64,000 bases of DNA, taken from Diphasiastrum complanatum (taxonomy: Eukaryota > Streptophyta > Lycopodiopsida > Lycopodiales > Lycopodiaceae). The DNA is taken from positions 44,245,330-44,309,329 of the forward strand of contig CM055104.1 of assembly GCA_029204225.1 (NCBI GenBank). Reading direction: 5' to 3'. Each line of letters begins with the position of its first letter. Within the stretch, counting starts at the first letter, position 1. The position numbers and the translations under genes are program-made. Under the pieces are notes generated by a model. It was given only the letters and a program-made list of their open reading frames with translations, did no database searches and was not told the origin of the DNA. Below are positions 45,005-58,941 of the stretch, piece by piece.

Positions 45005-46004
45005 GTTATAAGCTGTGTACTCAGTAAACCATTCTTTGTGAGAAGTCATGTGTTGGGTAGCGCCACTGTCCAGACACCAGCTATCATAGTCTTTGTTGCT
45101 ACTTTTGTAAGCCGTTAGTAGTTCTGATGGTTTGTCTTCATCAGAGATGTGCTCCTTGAATTCCGTCGCATTGGAGGAGTTGGGCTACAATTGTTTTGTT
45201 TCTTGGCCTCATTGTAGATGCGGATATGACACTCCTTGATGTCGCAGTTTGCCCTCTTACAATATCTGCAAAAGAGCTTCTTGTGCAATCCACTGCTCTC
45301 TAATTGAATATGAGGCTTTTGCTACTACTGCACTTGATTCTTGACCTTGAAGTTGTCTTTCTTCTTTGTGTATAGAGCCAGGAACTTGTCTTTGATGGAC
45401 AGATCACTGGTCTTTCTCTGCATTTCTTCTTGAAGAAGATGACCGATGACCTTTTGAAGAGTCAAGTCAGATTGAGTGAAGATCATAACAACAAAGTGTT
45501 CATAGGAATTTAGTAAAGAAGAAAGCAAGGTCATAACAGCATTATCATCTTGAATAACACATCCTACAACTGATAACTGATCTAATAAAGACTTGAAATT
45601 GTTGATGTGAGAAGTGATGGTGGTAGAATCAGACATTCTTAAAGTGAATAACTTCCTTCTGAGGTATAACCATGTAGTTGTTACATTGTGAGTCTCATAC
45701 AGATTCGATAACAAGTCTAATGCTTCTTTGGAGGACTTGCATATGGTAACGTGTGATATTTGGGAGTTGACTAAATTCAAAGTGATAGGGCATTCAAATC
45801 GTTGAACTTCCATGCCTTTGCTATGTCATAATCGTCGTCGTCGTCTGGTCTCGGGTTTGACCCATCTACGACTTCCCAAAGGTCTCTATCTATAAGCATC
45901 ATCCAGAGTTTTAGTTTTAAGATATAGAAGTTAGATCTGTTGAACTTGTCGATGATTCTAACTTCGTTGGATGAAGAAGATGAGGAGTTACCAGTAAGAG
46001 ACAT
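45005..46004 (-). pseudogene. Copia element G gag and protease
   Basis: Gag starts at 46004 (MSLTGNSSSSSSNEVRI) with FNRSNFYILKLKLWMML and, after a frame change near 45800, SSKEALDLLSNLYE and LLQEEMQRK. A knuckle-like CRYCKRANCDIKEC (Cys in place of the usual His) lies near 45230-45270. The protease active site DSGA is at 45059-45070 (WCLDSGATQHMTSH). The element ends there, at its junction with F; the rest of pol is lost. Confidence 0.8.
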
Positions 46005-46057
46005 GTTGACAGTAATACAAATAGAACAATCTCAATCTCTCAATTTATTTGGCTGAT

Positions 46058-46069
46058 GCTCTGATACTA
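46058..46069 (-). promoter_or_regulatory. Primer-binding site of element G
   Basis: The reverse complement is TAGTATCAGAGC, one change from the copia consensus, three bases from the LTR edge. Confidence 0.75.
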
Positions 46070-46072
46070 ATC

Positions 46073-46793
46073 TGTAAGGGTGAGAGGACGGAACGAAGAA
46101 AGAGAGAAGGAAATATTTGCAGAAATCTCCCGTTGTTATGGGTTGCTACCAACAAGAACAATCTAAAAGATTATTAATGCAGAAATGGATTCACAACTCA
46201 TGTGTTTTCACTCACAAAAACTTAAAAATTAATTCATACCCAAATAAAATGAGTACAGTCCACCGATGTGATTAGAAGAGGTGTGTTATTACTGTAAATC
46301 AGATTCAGAGTGAAGTTCAGTTTAGAATGCAAAATGATAGTGTTGTGTGATAATGCAAGTTCCTCGTCAAAGACAACCATCGGCTGATCAAAATTTTAAG
46401 AAGTCGTAGACGACTATGATGTGCTCAAAGTGAGTGAACAAGCAGTAAGAGTGTCATCAAATCACAACATCATACATCTACGTTAAACACAGATGATAAA
46501 ACGTTTTGCTTCTATATTACAATGAAAGCTTGAACAACACTGAGTACGTTATAGCCATGAATGGAGGCGTAACTTACGCTTGATATAATTCGCTCTGTTG
46601 GTGGAGCATCATGTAAAGTGCATGATGAAGGTGTATTTATACACTACATCCATGTATTACAATAAATGCTTGTCATCTAACTAAGTACTTTGTTGTACTC
46701 ACGAAGTAGACTTGTAATGAAAACTATACAATGTGTACATAAATTAATGGTCTCCTTTGGGAGATTGATATGGTGGCGCTTTATCACAACCAC
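46073..46793 (-). repeat. 5' LTR of copia element G
   Basis: Begins TGTAAGGGTGAG; the outer end is placed at aaccaca (46793), where sequence of element H begins. A minus-strand TATA (gtgtataaatac) lies near 46630-46640. Confidence 0.65.
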
Positions 46794-46799
46794 ATGTTG

Positions 46800-47640
46800 A
46801 CTTTTGCAGTGCCTTAGCGATTGGTCTGAAACATCCAACCAAAATAAGAAGGAAGTGCATTGGTTAGTCTTATGGTGACCATCTTTGCCAGGGGTGCAAA
46901 GGTCTCATCATAATTGATGCCCTTGGATTGAGCATACTCCTTGGCCACAAGCCTTGCCTTGTGCATAAAAACACTCCCATCTTGATTAAACTTGAGCTTG
47001 AAATTCACTTACATCCAATCACATTCTTATCCATAGGTAGATCAACAAGCATCCAAGAATCATTTCCAATGAATGCATTGTACTCACCATGATCACACAT
47101 AGCTTGAAAACATTCCTTTGACTCTATGGCTTTATTAACATTTGAAGGATCTTCAAAGGATGTGATGAAAGCAAAAAGAAATCTTGCTTACCCTTGTCCT
47201 GGTATGTGAGCCTTGATGGCTCCATCCTTACCCTTGTGGTTCTTCTTGGTGTGCTTGGTGTCCTTGGCTCTAGCTCCTCCTCATGATTAAGCTCCTCCTT
47301 GATCTAGGCTACCTCTCTTCCAATAGAGTGGTTAGTTGAATCATCTTCAATTTTATGCTTCTAGTCTCATGAAAAATGACATATCTAGATATGACAAACT
47401 TTAGAGAAGAGGGAATGTAAACTTTGTAAACTTTGCTTGCATTTCCATAAACTACAATGATCCCCTTCATGGATGATAGATCTTCCTTGGTCCTTGTGTC
47501 CAAAGGGAGGTCATTTTGCTCTCCTCGACTACCATCACAAATGGGTTAGGATCAACAAAAGCATCAAGCTTAAATAACCTCCCAAACCTTGTTCCGCTTG
47601 CTATGATATTTCCATATTCCTTGATTTTTCATACATTAGT
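46800..47640 (-). pseudogene. Copia element H RT start, linker and integrase tail
   Basis: On the minus strand: an integrase C-terminal piece (TKEDLSSMKGIIV, FVISRYVIFHE), a decayed linker, then RT with KARLVAKEYAQSKGINYDETFAPLAKM, ending at GWMFQTN where the element is cut. The post-pre-integrase region, finger and catalytic core are missing. RT resembles that at 1323-2813. Confidence 0.8.
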
Positions 47641-48172
47641 AGGGAATTACACAATGAAACAATGATCTAAAAGTTGGCCAACACTAAGCAAATTCTTAGT
47701 GATGCTAGGAATGAAGAGAACACCACTATATCTTACTCTTCTTGGAAGATCTTAAGCATAAGGGAATAGATCCCACACCTTTTATCTTACATTCATGATC
47801 CTTTTTTGTATAGATGGACTTTATAGGTCCTACATAAGGTGTGAGCTGAGAAAAATAATCTCTTTTACTGAACATGTGGGAGCTAGCCCCAGTATCAATC
47901 CACCAAGGATCTTCACCTTTGTCATTTGATGATAATAACATTGACCTCATGAGTGAGTCCTCATGAGAATTATCTTCCTCCTCTTATCCAATGTTGGCTT
48001 GTCTTTGTGCTTGCTTTCTCTTGAAGCATTCTGAGGCATAGTGCCCCATCTTGCTACAATAGAAGCATTTTACCTTGGATTTGTCCTTCTTGGGCTTTGT
48101 TTCTTCAAATGCTAGCAAATATAGAAAGGGTCCACACAATATTGAAAACTTGACTTTATCTTCTAAATCCAA
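47641..48172 (-). pseudogene. Copia element H zinc knuckle, protease and pre-integrase
   Basis: From 48172: a short gag tail with the complete knuckle CFYCSKMGHYASEC, then the protease active site in WWIDTGASSHMF, the 'GVGSIPLCL' and NILSVGQL-like segments, and pre-integrase ending near KLDAFVDPNPF. Frames change near 47990 and 47730. The gag N-terminal domain has been deleted between 48172 and the primer site. Confidence 0.8.
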
Positions 48173-48483
48173 ACCCAGCTCAAATTACTCATAAATTTGA
48201 TCAAAACCAGTCTCCTCCTTGATCCGAAATTTTAGAAGAAGGATAAATCAATCTATACTGAGAAAAAAATCAATTTGGTTTGCTTGAACAAAAGTGACTC
48301 ATTATCAATCTCTAAAGCTATAACATAGCAAATCAGATCCTCTTTGATCTATTTTCATCCAAATGGAACCAAACTTGGAGGTACAATCCCTAGATTATCA
48401 ACTAGTAGCAAGAGCAAACCAATACTACTCAAAATCTAGGATTGAAGCTTGAAAAAATCAAATCAAAAACTCAATTTTGATTA

Positions 48484-48496
48484 GGCTCTGATACGA
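48484..48496 (-). promoter_or_regulatory. Primer-binding site of element H
   Basis: The reverse complement is TCGTATCAGAGCC, one change from the copia consensus. The leader occupies 48173-48483. Confidence 0.75.
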
Positions 48497-48497
48497 C

Positions 48498-49190
48498 GAT
48501 AAAATTTACAGAAAAATGAAACCCAACCAATGCTAAAATTGATGGAGAATGCACATTTGATTGATCTACATCCAAACAATGAGCTAAAGGATTAGTTACC
48601 AAAACTAGCTTATTTTGGCATTTAACTCCACGTTAGGCAAATAGATTTGATCAAACACTCCATTAAAAAGGCCAGCAAGCTTCAAGAACCTGTAATTGAC
48701 TTTATAACCTTCCAATAAAGGTAATAAATGCATAGTATCACTCACATATCAAAGCTCTATCTCATCACACAAAAACAATGTCAAGGAAAGTGAGAGATCT
48801 CAATTTTTCATCAAAATCTATGACAAAACCTCATATATATATATATATATATACATATCCATCTTGGATTTAGGGTTTAGGATACCCATCAACCTTGCTA
48901 GACCTAAACTCAAATTCAATACCTTAAAATATTCCATCAACCCTAGCATTGACCTCAAGATCTCGAGATCCAACAACAAGGAAAAACATCCTATTAAAAA
49001 TAGTCCTACATTCTCTCTACAATGCTAATGTACATTTTGTACTCATTAGAAAAGATGCCAATAGACCTCATGTGAGGATTTTACATGATTAGGCATAGGG
49101 TGAGCATCTAGACATGTGGCATGTGCCACATCATCACTTACAAGTGGAATTACAAGAACCTAGGCTAGAATTGTGAAATTTCAATAGAAT
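48498..49190 (-). repeat. 5' LTR of copia element H (outer edge approximate)
   Basis: The inner edge adjoins the primer site; its TG appears mutated (gataaaattt). The region 48530-48640 is homologous, inverted, to 56338-56473. It contains a (TA)n tract at 48833-48853. The outer edge is a guess. Confidence 0.5.
48833..48853. repeat. (AT)n microsatellite
   Basis: About ten AT dinucleotides inside the LTR of element H. Confidence 0.9.
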
Positions 49191-52100
49191 GCATCTAAGT
49201 GTTGATTTTGATCGTTTTGCCAAAGCACATTTTTTTTTACGGAGATTGTGGATATTGAAAGCAACATTCTTGCCAACAAATTGCAAATTTTTGCATACAT
49301 AAACAAAATCTCACAAGAATTTTTGGCCCATAAAAAGTCCATAGCATGTCAAGGTCTTTTCACACACAGTTGTAGGCCTTCTATTCATCAAAAAACTCAA
49401 CATTCATTGGGGAGAAAAAACAAATAGGTCTTTACACCATTTCACTAAGAAGTGAGGCCCCCCCGTGCGGCAGATGACTCAGCTTAAAAGATTAATAGAA
49501 GACAAACTCCAGAGTTTGAAGGCTGTCTTAGAAGCTTTGAATTCAAGGGTGTGGCTAGGAACCAGAGGGACTTGACAGCTCTTGGCTTGGCAGAACTCAA
49601 AGGAAGATTGATTGTCAATATCACAGATTTTTTGAAAAACCATTTCAAGTTGGGAAGCACTTTCTTCTTCCAAATCATCAACAAATACTAAGGGATGAGG
49701 ACAAAGTGGTGGATCAATAGATAGTAGGAGAAGGAATCTCAGAGGTGATACCATTTTTATTTTCCAAACAATTGAAGATTTTACGTTGTGTGAATAGTAG
49801 AATTTTTTCTCATCTTCAAATTTTTCAACATAAGTAGGGAAATTGATAAAAATACTTTCAACAATACTTAGATAATCATGTTTTTAATGAAATCCATATA
49901 AACTTTAACCCAATCCAAGGTGATCATAAGATCAATACGGCAAAGTATTCTTTCATCGGGACCAACAACATCACAGGTGGCTCTATCAGTAGAATTAATA
50001 AAATTGTAGATTTCAGTGGCTTTCTTCATGCATTAGATAATAGTTTGAATAAAAAGGTTAGGTGCAGGAAGGATTCACCATAACCAAGCATAACCACATC
50101 AGAAAACCATCTTGTGAAATAGATCGTAACAACAGCCATAAAACTGGAATAAAGACAAACATTTGGTACTATCCCGGTCAAAAGGTAGTATGAGGATGCA
50201 GAGAGGGAGTAACATAGATTTCACATGGTCTCTCTTGAACAAGTCAAGGCCAAATCCTTCGAGTCCTTTCGTCTTATAACATAACAGATTAAAATAAAGC
50301 TGAAAAAAACTTATAGTACAAAACACCATAAAGTGAAGCAAGTTTTAGGATACTCAACTGTTACTTGCCACCGTCCCACAAAACACAACCACACGAGTTA
50401 TTTCAGTGAGGAAGACAGGTGCCATAGTTGAGCAACACTTGTCATCCATGTCTGAAACAAGATTCACTATCAGCTTAAATAAAGATAACATCCATTAGTC
50501 CAATCTTCCCTACCAAGCATTCTACCAAATCGTAGGTCTTGCCCTAATATCACCGTATCAGGGCATCCGCCATGCTGATCAGTATAAGGCAAGTAATCCT
50601 ATAGTTAAATCATATTTACATAGCTTTGCACTAATGAAGCCTACTCACAACATGTGGAAAAGGTGTAGTTTGGTCATATAGATCGGTGACAGGGGATGTC
50701 CATGCCATTTTGCACCCATTAGTATTGGTGAAGTTAATTGGTACCTGATGGACCCTATGTACAAATGCTTGGGCAAATCCATGTCGTTCAAGCTGCCTTG
50801 GGCAAATTCATGCCACTCAGGTTAACCAAACATTACACTGATTCATAACATTAAGATGTCAAATAATTGTAACATAATACTTTGCTATAGTCCATTATTT
50901 TGTTTTGATGCAACAAGTGAAAGTGTGTACATCCTCGTAGGTATCAGGGTACTTCTGTACCATAATGACCCCAAAGACTAGGACCATAGTCTTGTACGAG
51001 TGTGGTAGGTACTGATGAGCATCTCCATGTTTTCCAGTTCCACTATACATATACTTTAACTCATGAATATGAGCAAGGGTTATTGCCACTTATGTAGGTA
51101 GGTTTTTATATTTGTCGTATGATATGTTATTAATTTTGGACGACCAACTTTTTCCGCATCGTTTTTTCTTGTACTTTATTAGTTACATAAAGCATCTTAC
51201 AAAATGTCATAGAGTACACATCTACCATTTCACATAATCTTAAGTGGTTATGGAGTATAAAGATTTTTATTATTTCATATCATTCCTATCCAAGTAAATG
51301 AAGTCTCTTTTGGAGTCATACCTGAATATGTGTAGTAGATTCCTCTTGAGAGGTCAACATGATCGTTACTTCCACTTGGTTTTGACAGAATTCCTAATAT
51401 CATTATGATTATTGAGCCACGAGTTCCAAGTCATCATCATACATCTTTTTGAAAATACAATGTTTCAAGGCAAGCCATAATACATGTGGAGTGTTTATTC
51501 TTCAAGAGCAACGTTGTTCTTAGTCACTAAGAAACCCATATTAAGCAATAATCGTAAGTTCTTTGCCATACCTATGTTTTGCTTATTGTAAGCAAACAAT
51601 GTCCAATAAAGAGGTCGGTAAGAGTTCATACCTACTTTAAAAGACTTCGTTGGCAACACCTTACTACACCAGAGTTGATCTTATTTGGTGTGGTAGATTA
51701 TGCTACTTGTTGTAACCATGTAGAACGAGGGCGACCATATAGTGCATGCATGGGATCATTCATCATCAAGAAATTAGCTTATTTGATACAAAAGAAAACA
51801 AAGATCCTTCGCTGGTCAGTAACTACAATATAGTGTGTGATAATCATGCGAACAATGACCAATATGATGTGCAAAATCAAGCATAAACACGTGCAGATCC
51901 ATTCTATCTGGCAGCGCTAGTAAAAGCACAAAGTATATACATAAAATGATTGTAAGACAGCAAACAACTATTATTAGCACCTATTCCATATCAGAAATAG
52001 CAAGCAATATGTCTAATCCTTGCTTATATCAACCAAAGAAGCAATGCGTAATCATTCATTGAAAGAGAAATAAGATTGCTGGCTAGAGGCCAGTTGGATG

Positions 52101-52556
52101 CTTACCAAGTGTATGAAATGAGCATCAAAATCCGTTGGAAGGGAGTGCTCTTCAGCGCTCAAGCGTGGCCTTGATTATCAACTCTTTGTTGCAAACCAAT
52201 TCCTCTTCAAGATGGCAAGAGTCACATAGCTCGTGATGAATGAGGAAGGGAGAAAGAAGTGGAGGTAGGTTGTTGGCCCTCCATCGACCTTATATACTTA
52301 TTTTTGGACTCAAAAAAGCACAAGGTAAAGTGAGTGCTCACCATTAGGTTAAGACCCCTAAAATCTAATGAATCTTAATCATTGAATTATGAAGCTTTAG
52401 GTGCAAGTTAGGTATATAAGATCTAAACCCCAAAAAAATTAATTTGCATATAGTTCTCACAGGTTTATTAAACTTACAAAAGTCATTTTTCCGGTGCACT
52501 TGGCGAAGTCAAAAAAAGAGCTTATAACGAGATTTTTTTAAAGTAACATGGAGTCC

Positions 52557-52558
<2 letters not shown>
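49191..52558. other. No recognised gene; possible decayed minus-strand ORF at 49479-50000
   Basis: A minus-strand reading from about 49990 to 49479, with one or two frame changes, gives continuous protein-like sequence (for example NFPTYVEKFEDEKKFYYSH and EFKASKTAFKLW). I cannot assign it to a family. The rest, including 50340-52558, shows only short frames without motifs. Confidence 0.3.

Positions 52559-52639
<81 letters not shown>
52559..52639. repeat. (GA)n microsatellite
   Basis: An uninterrupted GA run of about 81 bp. Confidence 0.98.
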
Positions 52640-52642
<3 letters not shown>

Positions 52643-52736
52643 AAAATCAATGCTAAGCTCCACTCTTCATTTTGTATGATGTACTCTTATTGTTATCAAT
52701 CGAAATAGTTGTAGGCTAGGCTCTTAGTCAACTCCT

Positions 52737-54126
<1,390 letters not shown>

Positions 54127-55495
54127 TTGTGTTCAAATAGTTTCACATCCTCTACTCCTTATGAGCAAATTTCCATTCTTCCAAAAAAAGCTTGGACCCC
54201 TTTGGTTGAATGTGGAAGAGACTCACCATCACATTGTCATTTTCCCATTTATAATCTCTCATTTTTCAAAGATTCAACTCTTTGGCCCATTGTTAACATG
54301 CTTGGTAGAACCTATTTTGTGAAGTAAATTCATGCTCAATCTATTGGTTGTGCACTACACTCAAAGGGATACATCATAGCCTACATGCTCCAAAACTTAG
54401 GAGTTGTGTGACCCAATATGCCTAGGCTTAATGGGTAATGGTCATAAATGCAAGAACAATTCCTCTATTATCTGGTTTGACCACGTTGTATGGTTTATGA
54501 TGAACAACCTTGGTAAGTTCTTCCCTGACGCTTCCTTACAAAATCATATCAACGTCTTTTTCCTTTGTTTACACAAACCAGCAAGAGATGTTGTGAAAGT
54601 CTGTATTAGCTTCCTCTACATTAGGCAGTATATGATCGATGCCTCCATAGAGCTATCAGTTGATCCGTCATGTAAACTCCTTTACAAACTTGGTGCTGCC
54701 ACAAAAATATATGGGAGATTGAAAAACTACTAAAAAAACCAAGTTTTTCAGCTCTTCAAGACAAATACTTTCTGAATTCCAACAAGAGGACTAGAGCTTT
54801 TAACCTCAAAAATCCAAGCTCAATGGTATCAGGAAGTGACAACAAGATAAAGAAATATCTGCGTGGACAAAGCAACAGTGGAAAGGAAGATCTACCAGTA
54901 AAAAACCTTAACTTCGATAGAAATTAATCATTGTGCAAGACAAAGAGGAAACAAAAAGGGTGTTTGTCATCAATGCGGTAAAGCGGATCCAGCTTAGCAA
55001 TCAAAGCGTTAAAGGGAAGGCATTTTTGCATTTAATTACTATAATAGGAGTTTTGAGAATATCAATGTTAAGCAGTTTTTTTGCAGAAACCTTACTTTAT
55101 ATTTTTGGCTCTATTGATGAATTCTATGATGACATTGTCTTTGATAAACTTATTTGTTGCACATTAAAACACTTTGGTATAAACCCTATGATGTTTTTTG
55201 CGACTTCAGCTTTACTTATTCGACTATTGTTGTTGTCTTACAAATAAGCGTTTGAAAGAGTTTGTTTCAAAAGAATTTATGCATGTTATCTCAACAAATT
55301 GCAACATTGTATACAAACAAACTACTAAGGAAAGACTTATGTAAAGGTTTGAATCATATTGCTTTACGTCGTTCCAACATTAATGAAGTTGCTACAGAAC
55401 TATATTATGGATGGTTAAGATTAGTGACATTATTACCTTCTTACAAAAACATTGATTTGGATACTCAAGAAGAACACGCACGACTTTACTAAGAT
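54127..55495 (+). other. Decayed protein-like reading frames, family not recognised
   Basis: Three frames (54127-54327, 54404-54733, 55262-55492) and linking pieces read like protein rather than random sequence, for example ARDVVKVCISFLYIRQYM, a CHQCG pair near 54975 and NKLLRKDLCKGLNHIALRRSN. They are separated by stops and frame changes. It could be a dead host gene or a transposase; I cannot tell which. Confidence 0.25.
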
Positions 55496-55905
55496 ATGGC
55501 TTTAAACTACTTGAAAAATACTAAATGGCTACATTGCAACTCCTTAACTAGGAATCGTCTTAAAAGTGCTATGAGTGAGATTATTGGATCACTTACTAGT
55601 TATATGTTAATGGTATAGATAAAGCACAACACAACCCTTGCTTGATGTGTATTCAATTCGTCAAAAGTCTTGCCTTACAAAGATTATCTAGCCCAAACTT
55701 TGCCCCACGTTCCCTGATAATACTGATAATTCAGTTGAAACCTCCATGAATGCAATAAGGGCATCTTTTGACAATACGATACCAAACGATTGACACGGGA
55801 AAGAAGTCCTCCCATTTATATTATGTACATTCAAATCCCACAAAAATACATCTAGATGGATCACAAACGTACATGACTACTATTTCTCTAAATTAGCCAT
55901 GATCT

Positions 55906-56337
55906 GTCTAGGGAATTCAGCATGACTGATCTAGGCGTTGTTCATTCCTTATTAGGAATTCACATTACTAGAAATAGACTTCAGAAGAAGATCTATCTTA
56001 GCCAGTAGAAATATCTAGAGAATGTTCTAGAAAAAATTCATATGTCTGATTGCAAACCGATTGATACACCAATGGATCCAAGTATTATATTGACTAAACC
56101 TTCCTGTGCAGACACCGAAAGTGAAGTACTCGACTTAACGAAGTACTCTTTTCATTCACTGATCAGATCTTTGATGTATGCCATGATATGCACTAGACCA
56201 GATCTAGCATACATTGTTAGTATGTTAAGTCAATTCATGTCCGATCCTAGGATCTCTCATTGGAGAGCATTAAAGAGAGTGATGAAATATATTCAAGGAC
56301 TTTTTTATGGAGTGTTTGATCAAATCTATGTGCCTAA
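55906..56337 (+). pseudogene. Copia RT C-terminal fragment
   Basis: FSMTDLGVVHSLLGIHI, YLENVLEKIHMSDCKPIDTPMD, LIRSLMYAMICTRPDLAYIV, LSQFMSDP and WRALKRVMKYIQG are the end of copia RT and the RNase H connection. One stop lies before KYLEN. RNase H is replaced at about 56338 by an LTR fragment. Confidence 0.85.
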
Positions 56338-56473
56338 AGTGGAGTTAAATTCCAAGACAAGCTAGTTTTGTTAACTAGTTTTGATTCTAGCTCATTGTTT
56401 GAATGTAGATCAATCAAATGTGCGTTCTCCATCACTTTTAACATTGATTGGAATTCATTTTGTTGTAGGTGTG
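56338..56473 (+). repeat. LTR end fragment of the element H family
   Basis: Matches the inverse of 48530-48640, sharing 'gtggagttaaat', 'agctcattgttt' and 'gtagatcaatcaaatgtg'. It is joined directly to the RT fragment without RNase H or a purine tract, which implies a deletion or recombination. Confidence 0.75.
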
Positions 56474-57361
56474 GCAAAATTATCACAATCAAAACTTGTG
56501 TGCACTAGGAGGCATAATCATGAGAATCTTTTCTATGTCTTAATCCTATGTTAGGGTTAGCACTAAAACATAGAGTAGTATTTTTACTAAACAAAGAACA
56601 AGATGGAACATGGCCCATGACATTTGGTGGTTGACTTTTCTATATATTGTAAGGAAAAATGCTTAGTAGTTTATTTTTGTGATTTAGAAACATCCCATCC
56701 AACCACAAGTGGAGGCATGATTTTGATGAAGGGTTCATTTAAGAGGCTCTCCAATTTACAAGTAGTCCATCTTCAATGATAAAACTAAGTGGAAATCTTG
56801 CACTTGATTTGATCACAAGTGGGATGCTTTGGTCCTCTTTACACTAGCCTTGGTACAAGAGGTCAGATTTGGTTAAGGCATGAGTTAGGTAGCAAGTTAA
56901 ATTTCACCCTCTATTGACATGTGAAGAGGGTGACATGTTAGAGTTTCTTTACATGCAATCTATCCACCCGTGGGAAATGATTGTCAATAGAGGGTGTGAT
57001 TGTTGATGTCATTAAAAACAATTGTACATATCCTCCTAGCCTGGGCTAAGCTAGGGTGAACATGTTTAATGACTCTACGATTTTAGTGGTAGTCTTTGCT
57101 TCCATAGTTCCCAATCAACCTCTCCTCGGCAATAAGATGGTTGTGATCTCATTAAATCATAGCATTTGGGTACATTTGCCATAAAGAGGCAATGATGCTA
57201 TGATGGTTGCAATGAACAATCTCATTATACCATCACATGTGGCCACATTTGCCATAAGGAGGAGCTATTTTCAAAGATAATGCATGATCATGAACTCCGA
57301 ACACAATTGATAAAATGTCTTCATTCATGGAGGAGGAAATGGAGACCCAATCCCTAGATCG
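56474..57361. other. Unclassified; possible purine tract and LTR edge near 57002
   Basis: The purine-rich 'aatagagggtgtgat' followed by TGTTGATGTC at about 57002 looks like a polypurine tract and LTR start, but no second copy is seen in the window. Confidence 0.25.
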
Positions 57362-57509
57362 ATGAGTCATTCTTTTGTGAAAGGGGCACATGTAAAGAGG
57401 CCTTTACTCAAGGGCCCTCCTCCCACCTTTTTCCCTTCCGTTTCACGAGAAATCCCAGATCCCAAAAGGGGTGACAGAAAAGCGCCTTCTGAGAAACACC
57501 TTCACGTTT

Positions 57510-57541
<32 letters not shown>

Positions 57542-58941
57542 TCTCTGCCTGCGCTTAATGGCAGCACATATTTGAAGCAGCAGCAGCAGATTGTATATTG
57601 TGAAGGAAATTGCGTGATGATTGAGGGTGGAGGCAGAGCATGACCCACGATCGGCATTTCAAGGAAGCAACAGACATTGCAGAATGGATTGTATAATCAG
57701 AATTGAGCAGTCGGTGAGACGGCATTTGTTTCTAAAATACATTTAAAACTAAGCGATATAATGTAGAGATGGTGATGGAAGGTCAGATCAGGAGATTTGT
57801 TAGTGCTGCAGTTGACTTCAGCATTTAGACTTAATGCATTGTCGGTAAAATATTGCAACCTAGAAGTTGAACCTACCACCACAGATTGCTGAAAAATGGT
57901 GAGGGAAAGTGAAGGAAAGCGGAGCAAGGAATCTAGGATCTAGATTTTGCATCTATCTATGGGTGTTAGAGTAGGGTACTGCAGTGATTAGTGGAAGATG
58001 CAATAGAATAAAGAAGCGGTTGCTGGAATGAAATGAAGCAGTTAGCGAATTCAGTTAATGAAAATATGAAAAGTTAGAACCTAACCGGAATCAGTGATGG
58101 TGATCACCACCAGACGAGGTAAGGTGGCCTATGCACTGTAGCTATGGCTGTTAGAGCATAGAAGCCCACCACCACCATGCAAGGAAGATTGGGGTGGCGT
58201 TTTGAGAGCAATAAGTAAGAACGTGGTTGTGAGGGATAGCAATAAGGATGAAGTTGGTATTAAAGAAGCTTGAAGCTGGATGGCTTTAGGCAGACTGTTG
58301 GCTTGCTCTGTAGCCCCTGCTATGGCCCATCGCCGCCCAGCAATGATCCCTTCTGTCACCTGTCTATCTCTGCCTTACTCTGCAAGCTATTCTCCTTTTC
58401 TGACCACCAGGGCGTAGTACTCTAATCTCTTTCTCCAGCGGTGGCTTGATTCCTAGGCTTGCTGTAGAAGAAGAAACTCCCAATACGCAACAGAAGTGAC
58501 CTTTTTCTCTTCTAATCACCCTGTTTTTTTTGGCTGCCTTTTGGAAGCCGTGTCTTGGTCCTCTCTTCAAGAAAGCCACTCCAAGTTGAGTCTCGTTTCC
58601 ACCATCTCCTTCGGAATCAGAAGTATCCCAATTGCGCCTCAGTTTGCCCGTTGCTGCGTTGGTTTTCTCTGTGCTGAGCCACCAGGCGACAAATCCTTGC
58701 TTTGTGGTTGACTCTCTTCACGTATGTACAAATTGCAGAGGCCAAGCTGCTTCTTCAACTTCTGTCTGGCTTATCCCACTTCGGGATCGCTTCTATCCTT
58801 AATCCGATCATTTGTCTGCATTGCTCTGCAAATAGACGATTGATTCAAAACTTGTTTATACAACAAGCGGAAGTTCAGAACTCATAGCATAGCATAACAG
58901 GCAATACTATTGTTGGATTCCTTTCTAGATGCACAGAAAAT
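57362..58941 (+). promoter_or_regulatory. Region upstream of the CLE gene: promoter/5' leader candidate
   Basis: This stretch is free of retroelement motifs. It has a CT-rich tract at 57509-57547, typical of plant promoters and 5' UTRs, and a possible splice acceptor (attgcag) near 58737. The short frames here have no family features. Whether transcription of the CLE gene starts close to 58900 or further upstream with a spliced leader cannot be told from sequence. Confidence 0.35.
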
